DNA of 20,740 nucleotides from Ophiothrix spiculata (taxonomy: Eukaryota > Echinodermata > Ophiuroidea > Amphilepidida > Ophiotrichidae), in the NCBI GenBank assembly GCA_000969725.1, contig JXSR01S019449.1, one strand, 5' to 3'. A program made the position numbers and the translations under genes. This document shows, in pieces, positions 1 through 10,357 of this stretch. A model generated the notes under the pieces. The model was not told the origin of the DNA. It was given only the letters and a program-made list of their open reading frames with translations, and did not search any database. How positions within the stretch are numbered: the first letter of the stretch is position 1; each line of letters opens with the position of its first letter.

Positions 1-205
1 AACATTCAAAAGATTATTATCTTACAATAAGCTTGATAAACCATTTGATATATTCAAGATATCTTTTCTGTAAATGCTTTTGAAATTTTACCCGTTTCCA
101 AAAGATTGTTTGTTTTATCTTTTAGTATTTAGTCCTTTGATGTACTCAAAGTATCTTTTTCTTAAAAGTTTTTGAAAATTTACCCTTTTTCAAAAGTTCA
201 TCAAT
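1..205. repeat. Degenerate two-copy tandem repeat, period about 92 bp
   Basis: Two diverged copies follow each other. The block beginning TTTGATATATTCAAGATATC (position 44) recurs as TTTGATGTACTCAAAGTATC (position 136). Each is followed by a TTTTGAAAWTTTACCC block and a TTTC.AAAAG block. The repeat may extend left of the window. No coding potential is visible. Confidence 0.6.
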
Positions 206-810
206 TTATTAAATCGTAATCCTGATATATATGGCAGGTTCCATGGTTTGGTTTGCTGTCAGAATAATGAATCTTGTCATGACGACTTCCTTTGTATTGA
301 ATGATGTTACATAGCATGTGTTTTTATACACTACATTTGCATAGACTCAAAAGCATAAATGCTATGATACCCTCAGAAGGTTCCTAAAACAGCAGGCTCA
401 TAAGTTCACAGAGTATGACTAGGATTTTCTTGCAAAAAAAATGATGTAAGAATCTTCAGACTGTCCTAAATTTGTTTTGTGTAGAAACCAACTGACCAAG
501 GAAATTAAAAAAAATTTGCTAATTCACTTACATCTTGTTGGCATGATGCAACCAAGAAATTATGTATCTGGTTTTTTTTTTCATTAAAACAGTTGAATTA
601 CTAGTCAGAATAGATAAATTTTGACTTGATCCTCAAACGCCTTGTGTATTTTACCCAAAAACCTTGTCTGCGTTTTCAGGTGCACTTATTGTGACTTGTG
701 CGAAGATAGTTAAATAGATTTATTTCCATTACAAAAATTTGCTTAGTATTGTACGTGTATTCGAAAACTCTCAGAGTCAAAAAACTGCCACGAGTTCAAT
801 CCAATTCAAT
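206..810. other. AT-rich stretch with no recognised feature
   Basis: I see no supported gene, inverted repeat or tandem repeat here. There are only short homopolymer runs of A and T. Confidence 0.5.
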
Positions 811-847
811 TCAATTAAAATGCACTTCACCTTTTATTTCCATAAAA

Positions 848-1186
848 AGTTGTTCATCACAAATCAACAATGGGGCTCTCCACATGGAAGCATCAAATGT
901 AGATGTATCTAGATGAGTGTAGATTTCCAAAGTGCAGATTGTGTTCACACGGTCGCGCGTCAATCTGACTTTACTCCAGGTACACATATTGACACGCTTG
1001 GGTGTGCGTGTGCGCGTAGAAATAGCACAACTATGCGTATGTACACGCGCGCGATCGTTTGCTGAAGTCCAGTTAAATCTACATGCATCTAGATGTGCGA
1101 AGTACAGATTGATTTGTCTGTGTGGAGAGCCCCAATGATGCATCAAGATGCATGGATGTATCTTTGTTGATTTGTGATGAACAACT
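848..1186. mobile_element. Foldback (inverted-repeat) element with CpG-rich core
   Basis: A perfect 23-bp inverted repeat bounds the element (848-870 against 1164-1186, starting AGTTGTTCATCACAAATC). A second perfect 14-bp pair lies just inside (871-884 against 1121-1134, TGGGGCTCTCCACA). The right arm carries about 29 extra bases between these two blocks, so the hairpin is interrupted. Weaker pairing continues inward through AAATCTACA and CATCTAGAT motifs. The core (about 945-1065) is rich in CG and alternating GT/GC, unlike the AT-rich flanks. Open frames on both strands here are by-products of the palindrome. No transposase is present, and target duplications are not clear. Confidence 0.75.
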
Positions 1187-1282
1187 CTGTAGCGTGTTTG
1201 AATACTTGATTTAAACATGTGTATGAACTTATATTTAAAAAAAATCTACTACAATGATTCCTCACTAAACACTATGGTGAAA

Positions 1283-1603
1283 TTATCTATTTGACAAACT
1301 TTGCTGAAATCTGCATTCATTCCCTGAATGTAGGGTGGGTGATCCTAATAATGAGTGGATCAACGATGTGGTGTTTTTATAGGCTATAAGTCTTGATTTA
1401 TTGTAAACTATATAAACCAGGTCACCAATCTGGTACAGGTAATCTATTATTGTAGGTCTTTGTGAATTAGGTCTCGGATATATTTTGTCAAGGCCTATAG
1501 CATAGGTTTTCCCCTTCCTTCCCCTATTTAAGTCATTTAATTTGATGTGTATTGTTTCGCTTTGTCTGCTCAATGTAAATGAGTGCGGAATATATGATCT
1601 CAC
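1283..1603 (-). pseudogene. Possible decayed retroelement pol fragment
   Basis: A 106-codon open frame on the minus strand contains YQIGDLVYI followed by a KSR motif. This resembles the GDLVY..(D)KSRARDRY segment found near the C-terminus of some LTR-retrotransposon Pol polyproteins. The upstream stretch SRQSETIHIKLND loosely resembles the region preceding it. The similarity is short and recalled from family patterns, not computed. There is no integrase or RNase H core, and no terminal repeats were seen. The neighbouring minus-strand sequence in the same frame is broken by stops. It could equally be a chance ORF. Confidence 0.25.
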
Positions 1604-1735
1604 TTGGGAGTATGTGGATATTTGGTTCCTACAACATAATAAGAGCTTCCATGAAACTTGAACTAGAATTACAATATTACACTATATGCTAGATTGGGAT
1701 TGGGGTTATGAGTGAAAATGGATATCACTTTTTAA

Positions 1736-2288
1736 GGTGGCTTAGCACAGAAACGGTGTCGGGCACAAGTGAACTGATATCAGCGGTGTTGGACACAATT
1801 TCAAAGTATTTATCCCGGGTTTTTAGCATACTTTTTGGCATACTGTATCTTATGCTTTAATAAAACGTGATCTTACACATGCGTCATTTTTATATTCACG
1901 CGTAAGACCATACACTTTACTCCTGACGGCGCAGACTCCAATCGCACAGTGCTTAAGGGTCATTGCTAAAAAAATGCCAAATGTCTAAAAGTAAGTCGGT
2001 GATCATATTCTTTTATTACGTTATTTTTAAGAACTATGTAAGGACCAAAACATATGTGAAAAAGAGAGAAAAAAATAGAACCGTTTTTTTTTTAATTATA
2101 AGTGGTTTTGTCTCATTTATTTTGATTTTACCATAGAAGTCAATAGTAAAAAATTGTAAAACATAGTGTTTTTTTAAATTAATTTTTCTCAAAATCTAAG
2201 TCGGGGACCCCCTTTTTTTATTTCAGAAATGTGATCAGCACATATGAAAACACCATTAATGGAGGAATTATATCTGTGCTAAGCCACC
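1736..2288. mobile_element. MITE with 16-bp perfect terminal inverted repeats and TTAA flanks (piggyBac-type)
   Basis: The ends are GGTGGCTTAGCACAGA (1736-1751) and its exact reverse complement (2273-2288). Each is bordered by TTAA (1732-1735 and 2289-2292), the target duplication typical of the piggyBac superfamily. The 553-bp interior has no transposase and is AT-rich toward the right. A 74-codon open frame starting at 2231 merely runs over the right end and is not a gene. The perfect TIRs suggest a fairly young insertion. The superfamily assignment rests only on TTAA. Confidence 0.8.
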
Positions 2289-2459
2289 TTAAGGGACTTG
2301 GCTTAGATTACATAAGGAATAAAGATCTTATATGGGAACTTGAAACTAAAAAAATGTATGGAAATCCCAAATGTTTATATCTTCATTCAAAGATAAATAT
2401 AATTCTAATAATAACTGAATTTTTATCTAAAGAGAAGCAAATTAATCAAAAATAATCTG

Positions 2460-3475
2460 TTTGACCAGAACGTGTTAGGAATAAAAAAAACAACAAGAAA
2501 TGATTATCAAGATTTGTATCTAGAAACAACTATTTTCAGTTTTTGTTGTTGACTTATATTTCAAACCTTAAAGTTGGCTTAATACAATAAGTTTAGTGAA
2601 TATGACAACCATTGATTAATGGATTAATGAATGATTGAATTAATTAATGTGAAAAAATATCATCTTGCATAATGAATAAAATGGATGAATTGATGTTCAA
2701 AGTAAATGTCACAATCCTTGCAAATGCAATTCTTAAGTGGATGAAAGTGTCAATAAGACTGATTGGAAACCAACAACAAAAATCAGTCAGTCCAGTGGTT
2801 TTGCCAATAGATGGCTAGTTTCTTTTATAGCAAAATTTTTGTATCATTTTTGCAATAGACCCAGATTACTCTTTTTTGCACTGTACACCATCATATAACA
2901 GGATTACTTCCCTTTATTGCTAATATTGAACATGAATTTCTGTTAATAAAAACATGAATTCACATATGAACTGATCTTATCGAGGGCTTTAGGTTTAATT
3001 TAATGTGTTACAGTTTTTCAGGTGTGATAATGTTGGAAAGTCAGGAATTGTGTCGCCATGGTACAGTAGAAAATGTTGCTTACCTTGGCACATGATCAAG
3101 TAAATTGTTATAATAGTTGCAGTGAAATAATATTTATTTTGGGTTTAAAAACTTGTATCAGTTACAAATCTTTTCTCCCACGAGACCTTCACAATTATCC
3201 TGCAATTTTTTATATTTTGAAAGTTGGAAGTCACTGAACAATATTTCATAATTACTTACAAAGTATTTTTTTTGGTTTAAAAGAAATATTTTTAAAGATT
3301 AAATTTAACAAAAGAGTAATACATCGATCCAAGAATTTGTTGATAGTTTCTCTCAAATACATGATGTGGCTGCTTAACCCTAGCTGAGTAACCGGTTAGG
3401 TTCATTTCATTAAAAGATTTATCAAATATAAATTTCTGAAATTGAAATTGAATCATACTACCAATTGGAAGTTAT
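2460..3475. other. AT-rich stretch with no recognised feature
   Basis: Nothing supportable was found. There is a short low-complexity patch of ATTAATGA-like words around 2610-2690. Confidence 0.5.
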
Positions 3476-4247
3476 TACAAGTCGCCCTTTGTAATGATCA
3501 AACCACGGACAAGTTAGTAATTGAAAATGACGGCTAACTGTCATGTTAAACGGACATCAGTTTGACCAGTAATTTTCAATGAAAAGTGTATTACATAGCA
3601 TGATTAATGGATAAAGCTACTTGAAAGTTAAGGCAACTTGGAGGAAGTTGTTTAAGTGATCTTATCCTAAAATAATTTAATAAAGAGACTTTTTAAATAT
3701 CTAGCAATATTGCTTTTTGAAATTATCAAACCATAAGCAATTAGCTTAATCAAAACTAACTACTAAATAGCGCATTGATGGGATGTCAGTTTGACCAGTG
3801 ATTTTCAGTGAAAAGTATAGAACATGATTGAATAGATCCTTAGGTATTTAAAAGCTACGACAAGTTCCAGGAAGTCATTTAAGTGATCTTTTCCTCAAAA
3901 ATTAATAAAAGCACTAAATTTCCATCATTGTTATCATTGGCCATCAAGAATTCAAAAATGCCTGCTTATCGTCACATTGAAATCTTACCAATATGACCAG
4001 TCATTTCAATAAAAGTAGAGAACATGATAAAATAGATACTCAGCTATTTTTAGTTTGACCAGTGATTTTCAATGAAAAGAGTGTAGAATAAATGATGAAT
4101 ACTTTGTTACTTGAGTTAAGGCAACTTGAGGAAGTCACTTAGTGATCTTATCCTAAAAATGGTTTTAAAATGAGACTTTTAAAGCTCAAGCTATGTTACT
4201 TTTATGAATTATAAAAGCATGAGCAACCAAGTGATTAAAACTGACAT

Positions 4248-4881
4248 GTTACTCTCTAAAATGCAAAGACTTACTTTTAAGTCTTATAGATTGTTATTAG
4301 TGATGAACCTTTTCAGAGACTTTAATTTTTAAGTCTCAAAAATAAGATTTATTTTAAATTTATCTTTTTGACTTATAAATAAACCTAATAATGATTCAAA
4401 ATGTGTTTTAAGACCAAAAGGTTTTGGCCCGTATTCCAGAAAGATGTTTAGCTAAACCATTGTTTAACTGAGCATGAACTGTCCAGGAATGGTACGCATC
4501 ATTTCAGCTTTCAAGCAGAACAGTTCAATGAGTTGTGCTGTTGATGAGAAGTAAAACCTTGATTTAGCTAAACACCTTTCTGGAATATGGGCCTTTATGT
4601 TTAATCTAAGTTAGTTTAATCCAAAAAGTCAGCAATAGTCTTTTCAAAGTTTTGTCACTGAAATTTAAAGAGTGGAATAATGGTTTTGGCATATTTATTT
4701 ATAGTTCCTTTTGAATCAAAAATTCACTTTTAATAATTATAATGTTTGATTATATGTCGAAAACATAATTTTAAAAGAAGAAACTTTGTTGAGACTTTAA
4801 CATTTTAAATCTCTGAAAAGTCTCATCACTAATAACAGTCTATAAGACTTATAAGTAAGTCTGTGCATTTTAGAGAGTAAC
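4248..4881. mobile_element. Foldback element with about 95-bp arms inserted in the tandem array
   Basis: The left arm (about 4248-4345, GTTACTCTCTAAAATGCA...) pairs with the right arm (about 4785-4881, ...TGCATTTTAGAGAGTAAC). Both arms contain AGACTTAC, AAGTCTTATAGA, TGTTATTAGTGATGA and TTTTCAGAGA blocks in mirror order. It splits one unit of the surrounding tandem repeat. Its middle has in turn been invaded by another MITE. No transposase is present. Confidence 0.75.
4426..4593. mobile_element. 168-bp MITE nested inside the foldback element
   Basis: The terminal inverted repeats run about 32 bp. GGCCCGTATTCCAGAAAG at the left matches the reverse complement of the right end with a few mismatches, and pairing continues through TGTTTAGCTAAA. 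The interior has no ORF. It sits in the spacer of the larger foldback, so it inserted later. Target duplication is unclear because the flanks are T-rich. Confidence 0.75.
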
Positions 4882-5203
4882 TAGCTCTTTGAATGGATGT
4901 CACTTTGACCAGAAATTCTTTTAAAGATTAATGGATTCTTAGCTACTTAGAAGTTGAGGCAACTTGGAGGAAGTCACTTAAGTGATCTCATCCTTAGAAT
5001 GGTAAAAGAAAGAAAAGACAGATTTTAAGTCTCATGTACTTCCAGAAGTTCATCCTTGACTCTGCAGGTCAAACCACATTATGGGAATATTTGAAGCTAG
5101 TGATATGCCTTATTTCACATGAATGAAAAATACCACTTGCTATACTTGTTGTGATCATTATACCACTCACAAGAGACAGGTTCTTGCTGGTACATCGCTG
5201 CAA

Positions 5204-5566
5204 GGCCAAAAAAAATTTGTTTGGTTGCCCTCCACCGACCGACCCTATTTTTCAGCCCGACCTTAACTTTTTTTTATTGTAATTTTTTTTTTCTAAAAAA
5301 ATATGGAAAACTTACCGAAAACTACAGAAAAAAAGTTTTATTTTTGCTTTTTTCGATATTCAACCCTCAAAATGTTTAGGATGTCCCATATCACTACAAG
5401 AAGTATTTGATTGTTTTGATTTGGATGATACGGGGGAAGTTGTGAAGGCTGGAGCGACCGATCGACCTAGCAGTCCGTGGAAGTGTATTAAAAAAAAAAA
5501 AAAAAAACAGACCGACCGACCCTCTCTGAAAAAGGCTGTGGAGGGCAACCAAACATTTTTTTGGCC
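5204..5566 (-). mobile_element. GGCC-ended MITE, copy 1
   Basis: The ends are GGCCAAAAAAAA...TTTGGTTGCCCTCCAC and its near-exact inverse ending at 5566. Just inside lie CCGACCGACCC stretches. The interior matches copy 2 (10770-11151) in reverse orientation along nearly its full length, including a block around 5365-5460. An open frame on the minus strand is shared with copy 2 only because the DNA is homologous. Strand is relative to copy 2. No clear target duplication was seen. Confidence 0.85.
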
Positions 5567-5569
5567 AAA

Positions 5570-5925
5570 TGATTGATTGGATACAAGAGTTTCTTTTATG
5601 TTGATCTTTGATTTTTGGTCATTTTACAACAATGTTTTATGATTATATATTGGGCAAGTCATTTAATCTTGATTTATTTATTGGCCGACTCATATTAAGG
5701 GAAACTACTACAATCTTAATGCAGTTAAATCTATGCATGATGTTGGTATGTGTGTTGTGTTGATCAGGCAATCAGCCTAATTTAAGCAAAATCATTGTGA
5801 TGGTTTCCTGATGACAGCACAATAAGGCAACAACTTTTTTTTAGGAAAAATATACTAAATAAATCGTTTTTTATAATAAACCATTTATTAATAAGTGTTG
5901 TCACTGTAAATAAGAGGGCTGACTT
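5570..5925. other. AT-rich stretch with no recognised feature
   Basis: No gene, inverted repeat or tandem repeat could be supported here. Confidence 0.5.
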
Positions 5926-5928
5926 TTG

Positions 5929-6145
5929 GGGAAGCGGGTTAGTGCAGCGGTATTTCCCTCGCTTTGCACCAATGAGGTCCCGGGTTTGAGTTCCGCGCCC
6001 GGCGCTTTATGTGCATTTGGTTTTCAGTCCATGCTCGCTTCCGCAGGGTTTTCTCCGGATCCTCCGGTTTTCCTCCTGCACTAAAACTGAATATTAAAGA
6101 AAGATCTAGGATCCCAATGGAATTAAGCTTCATTAGAGGCTTTCT
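5929..6145 (+). mobile_element. tRNA-derived SINE, copy 1
   Basis: The 5' part is tRNA-like. TAGTGCAGCGG (5940-5950) fits the A-box consensus TRGYNNANNNG exactly. GGTTTGAGTTCC (5983-5994) is a B box with one substitution and one extra base. It is followed by a central domain with TCCGGTTTTCCTCCTGCAC and an A-rich AAACTGAATATTAAAG segment. A degenerate second copy at 12205-12402 shares CACCAATGAG, the B box, the GCTTCYGCAGGG block and AAGCTTCAT. SINEs are transcribed by RNA polymerase III and mobilised by LINE proteins. The exact 3' end is uncertain. Open frames on both strands here are not genes. Confidence 0.75.
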
Positions 6146-6381
6146 TGGGTTATCCTTGGCTATATGCCTAAAGAATTCTTTTTTTTTTTTTTTTTCTGAT
6201 ATGTTTCAAGACATTCTACCAAAAACCATCTACATGATCTACTTAGCTTCCACATATCTGCCTATGTCATTAGTTGTGTTGCAGTAACTTTATCTATCTA
6301 TTTTAGCTTTCTTTATTCAGGGTAGAATCTTTTTTGGATACAAATGAATACAAAGAAAGAATGAAACAATTATACGTACAG

Positions 6382-6846
6382 TAAGGTTTCTGTCGACATG
6401 CCTTATGTCGACATTAAAGCATATCTCGACATGTCGACATGAAATCTCATGTGTCGACATGTCAACAAAATTGGGCAAGTAATATTCCATAAAAATTTGA
6501 TATATTTATGGCTGTTTATTAGCAGTTGAGCTGTAAAGTGTTGCATAAATAATTTAATACTTATTAGTTGTTCGTCTTTTACACCCGTTTTTAAAGTTAT
6601 TTAAAGTTCACTACAAAACGTTACAAAATATCAATTTTATATCATTCATAAAGTCGTATGCAGAAAGAACTATCACATAACTACATTATAGGTACGTCTA
6701 CGTCTAGAACGGGTCATTAAGCTTATGTAAACAATTGCGTTTTTTTTCCTGCAAAAAACAACTCTATGACATCATCTTTATGTCGACGTTGACAAAAAAT
6801 TATTGCGACATGTCGACATGAAAAAACAGTCTCGACAGAAACCTTA
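6382..6846. mobile_element. hAT-type MITE with perfect 8-bp target site duplication
   Basis: The ends TAAGGTTTCTGTCGA and TCGACAGAAACCTTA are exact inverse copies. They are flanked by the identical 8-mer ACGTACAG (6374-6381 and 6847-6854). An 8-bp duplication with short TIRs is the hallmark of the hAT superfamily. Subterminal regions at both ends carry many GTCGACAT words, often in palindromic ACATGTCGACATG context. No transposase ORF is present, so it must be mobilised in trans. A 63-codon open frame crossing the right end is not a gene. Confidence 0.9.
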
Positions 6847-6859
6847 ACGTACAGACATG

Positions 6860-7470
6860 TCACTAGTTTCAGTAAGAACATTACTTTTGAACTAAATAAG
6901 AGACAGTGATTCAAAGTTAGATTGGATCTCTAAGTCAACAGTATCAGTTCATAGATAACTGATTTGCTTTCTTGACAGTGTTATAGATTTGATTCCAATT
7001 TATTTTATCCAAAAACTTGTACCGTCATGTGCACCTGGCTTTTTGCCTCTATTAGCACGTCGGCAGGATTAGAATAATTGTAATTATATATGTAATATTG
7101 GGTAACACATGTTGGTAATACATGTAAAGTTACCTCTGCTTTAATATCCTCTAAACATTTGATATGGAAATGCAAGTGTATGTTGTCGCTTTACAACATT
7201 TGTAGAAAACTACGCAAAGGGGGTCAAATGTGAAAATGGAGATGTTATCAATATCTGCTACTAAACTTTTTACATAGATCTGTCAAAGTTGAATGGTTAA
7301 GCAATGTGATAATGCATGTGTAAGAGACATTTCCCCGGCAACAGGTCCACACTTGCTTGATATAGCCATTTTAGTCAAATTATTCAGTTGATTCTTTGCC
7401 CTTCAATGATTGCAGTAAAGAAGTATAACCTGACTCCAGTCTAAAGTGGATGTGCAAAATGTTTCAATAT
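6860..7470. other. AT-rich stretch with no recognised feature
   Basis: Only a small imperfect palindrome (GGTAACACATG...TACATGTAAAGTTACC, about 7101-7134) is visible. No gene is supported. Confidence 0.45.
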
Positions 7471-7474
7471 TTAA

Positions 7475-7828
7475 AGCAATACTATAGAGTGTTAAAAGTG
7501 AAGCACCCCCATGTCACCCATGACTTCGGAATTTGTTTAGCTGATTGGGTTTGTTTTGGGTAGATATTATTAAATACCCTCCAAATGATTTGGCTGAAAT
7601 ATGCGGACTTTTTCTGTTATGGTCATTTGTTGAATTAAATTCAGGATCCCAAATTTAATTCCACACGGATTAGTTTAGGAAAGCAAGCATGTGCTTTTTA
7701 TCCATTTTTTAGTGGCAAAACAATTTTTTGACAAAATACTCTTGAAAACTCTTTTAGATAGTCACATTCCTTCTATTTATGCTGTTTTTACTATAAACCA
7801 TTTTTGATCAAAATCTTGTAATATTGCT
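7475..7828. mobile_element. TTAA-flanked MITE with short TIRs
   Basis: TTAA (7471-7474) is followed by AGCAATACTATAG. The other end reads CTTGTAATATTGCT followed by TTAA (7829-7832). The TIRs are about 14 bp and imperfect, and the AGCAATA core is exact. TTAA target duplication suggests the piggyBac superfamily. No transposase ORF lies inside the 354 bp. Because TTAA is common in AT-rich DNA, the call is less secure than the 1736-2288 element. Confidence 0.55.
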
Positions 7829-7834
7829 TTAATC

Positions 7835-9300
7835 AAGTAATCAGAAATTGTTATTTAAGAGATGAATATTTGACTTTGTCCCCAATAATGAATATCCAGA
7901 TCTTTTAATTCAATTTTTTGAGAAGTTGCTATGCAATGTTTTAATAGCTACTTTCAATTTCAGCTGTATATTTTGTGCCATGGATCAGATCTCTGAACCA
8001 TATGACACAGTTTTATAGCTGATAGGACACATTGGTTAAAAATTTTCCATTATTAAAAAAATATGTTATTCAAATGCATCCCATCGTGGCTCTGCTTATT
8101 ATTGCACACTTTGATTTATTCCTGAAATGAAACCAAATGTCAGGAATAACTGAAACCTGATTATAGACTATCCTAATTTGAAGGTCTTTACGAAGGCCAA
8201 CACAAAATTATCTGTATCATGTCATCAGTCCGCTAATAGTAAACCTTGTTAATATTGTGATGACCTAGTTAAACCTAATTAATATAGTGATGGCCTAGAT
8301 TTATATTGGCCTTATTAAGCATGGTTATTCCATCATGTCATTGGCAATTAATTTACTGGATAGATCTGAAAGCTTATTAAGTGACAAGAGTTACACAAAT
8401 TATTTTTTTCTGAAAGTTCTAAAAGCTGTGCAAATTCTCACGAGACCCGATGACAAGATGTGCAAAATTGCTTTAACATATATATAGATATCTTTCCTAT
8501 CACAATTTTACAAAAAAGTAATGAAATCGGTATCTATGGCATGTATACTAATAGTAATATTAATTTAAATCACTTGCACTTTTTAAACATGACTTTACAA
8601 TACATATCACAAGATAAAATACTTACAAATAAAGTATTTAGAATAAAAAACTGTATGAATAGGTATTATATACATGCTATATAAAAATACACAAACAAGT
8701 TGCAATTAAGGATAGATGAATGGGCTTAGTAAAACCCCAAACACAAAGTGATCAATTATCGCTCAGCTAACCCGACCCCATGAACATTTTGAGAAAATCG
8801 TACACAACTTACAAGCCCCATCTATGATAATACATTCAGACTTGGTACATATGAGCACCAAATCACTACGACAATTTGTTAAGTTGCAAGAGTTCATATA
8901 TGCACATTTGGGGAGGTATGAGGAGGTTGGAAACCACCTTTTCTGATCTTTCCATTCTCAAGTCTAGAAATGTTAGAACATTTGGGGTTAATATTCTGGA
9001 ATAGGACTCTTCTGAAATGTTGATTGAGAGCAAACTATACACAGGACACAAGACTGCAAAGAAAATGTGACAGGACGGTTAGCTAGCCTTCAGAAGTTGG
9101 CAGCCATGTGGCATAATATTCTTGTCATCTTATAATATAAAAAGATATATCCTTGTTAGTGGTGTTATAAGCCAGGCAAGAAGGTCAATATGTCAGCTAT
9201 ATCAAGACATGATTTACCGAGATGAATTAAACAAGGACTCACATCAGGCAAAATGAAGTTGCTCTGACTGAGATAAAAATAGGCTTGTTGCAGAGAGCTA
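7835..9300. other. Long AT-rich stretch without supported genes
   Basis: Open frames at 8460-8684 (plus) and 8866-9051 (minus) have no protein-like composition or splice context. The only structure seen is a 30-bp-spaced direct repeat near 8248-8298. Confidence 0.5.
8248..8298. repeat. Short direct repeat, 30-bp period
   Basis: GTTAATATTGTGATGACCTAG (8248-8268) is repeated as ATTAATATAGTGATGGCCTAG (8278-8298). Confidence 0.5.
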
Positions 9301-9304
9301 AGCA

Positions 9305-9935
9305 AAAAAATCATAATTCCAAAATTTGAGCCAAATCGGACAAACGGATTTTGAGATATTGCTGTTTAAAGTTTCTTTGTATTCTATTGTTTTTGCCAAT
9401 ATATTGATGAAGTTAATGAGGAAAACTGGCAAAATGTGCTCATTAATATGAATTTTTGCAAATATTTTTCCAATATTTTATGAATAAACCTTCATACTAC
9501 TTTTACCTTTAATAATTTTAACTTGAAACTTTGCCAATGTGTTTCTATGACCTAAAACTTTAATGTATGATTTACCCGCCCATCTAATTTGCATATTTGC
9601 ATAATTAATTAGCTTTTTGTATAATGCTCATTAACTATGCCAAATATGCAAATTAGATGGGGGGTAAATCATATGTTAATATTTTAGGCCAAAGAAACAC
9701 ATTGGCAAAGTTTCAAGTTAAAATTATGTAAAATAAAAATAGTATGAAGGTTTATTCATAAGATATTGGTAAAATATTGGCAAATATGAATATTAATGAG
9801 CACATATAGCCAATGTTGCTCATTAACGTTATCAATATATTGGCAAAAATGATAGAAAACAAAGAAATTAAAATCGAGCATATCTTGGCAACCGTATGTC
9901 CGATTTCCTTCAAACAAAAACCATTTTGATCAGTG
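9305..9935. mobile_element. Large imperfect palindrome (foldback element), arms about 280 bp
   Basis: Sequence from about 9321 to 9600 recurs inverted from about 9918 back to 9640, around an axis near 9620. Mirrored landmarks are AAATCGGACAAACGG / CCGTATGTCCGATTT, TTGCCAATATATTGATGA / ATCAATATATTGGCAA, CTTCATACTA / TAGTATGAAGG, TTTGCCAATGTGTTTC / GAAACACATTGGCAAAG and CATCTAATTTGCATATTTG / CAAATATGCAAATTAGATG. Arms differ by scattered substitutions and small indels. No transposase or long ORF is present. The single-stranded form would make a very long hairpin. Confidence 0.85.
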
Positions 9936-9939
9936 TTTT

Positions 9940-10350
9940 AAGCTTTACTTGTTCAATGTAATCAAGTGCCTCTAAATGCAGTTTCTAATTTCCAGAAACA
10001 TCCTTTCGATCCAAACTATGGTTAAAATAATGATTACTTTTATGGTACGATGCAGGATTTATTCTAATGCTAAGGATTGAAGGGTTGTCACAAAGGATAT
10101 GTAAAGATTCACAGGATGTGTAGCAGCTGTACAAGAATAAAGTTAGGTGGGAATAGTTCAATCTTGGGTCAGTTCATCTGAAATACAGATGAAAGATGGT
10201 CTATAGCAAAGAAAAATTGGTTTATGTCCATTTGTAATATAACGCTTATTAGAAAATTTCTTGTTAAAAGTATTTTTTCAGCCAGCATTTCAATCTCAAA
10301 AAATTGGACTGTCATGGAAGAGCTCCATGCTTACTGCACTTTGATATAAC
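9940..10350. other. Stretch with no recognised feature
   Basis: No gene or repeat could be supported here. Confidence 0.45.
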
Positions 10351-10357
10351 AAGGGTT

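Larger units (their letters stand above)
3480..5060. repeat. Degenerate tandem repeat, about 200-230 bp unit, interrupted by an insertion
   Basis: The anchor TTTGACCAGTRATTTTCARTG recurs at 3561, 3790, 3992 (diverged), 4054 and 4904 (diverged). Each is followed by an AAGGCAACTTG-GAGGAAGT...AAGTGATCTTATCCT block in most copies. Spacings are 229, 202 and 62 (a truncated copy). The last is 850, which becomes about 214 if the 4248-4881 insertion is removed. The units are strongly diverged, so this is an old array. No coding potential was seen. Confidence 0.7.

Noticed and set aside
811-1218. 135-residue minus-strand ORF
   Set aside because: It spans the palindromic foldback element. The complementary frame is also open, as expected from inverted-repeat sequence.
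5929-6000. Functional tRNA gene
   Set aside because: The A box is good, but the B box has an extra base, no acceptor-stem pairing is evident, and the homologous non-tRNA tail recurs at 12205-12402. It is a SINE head.
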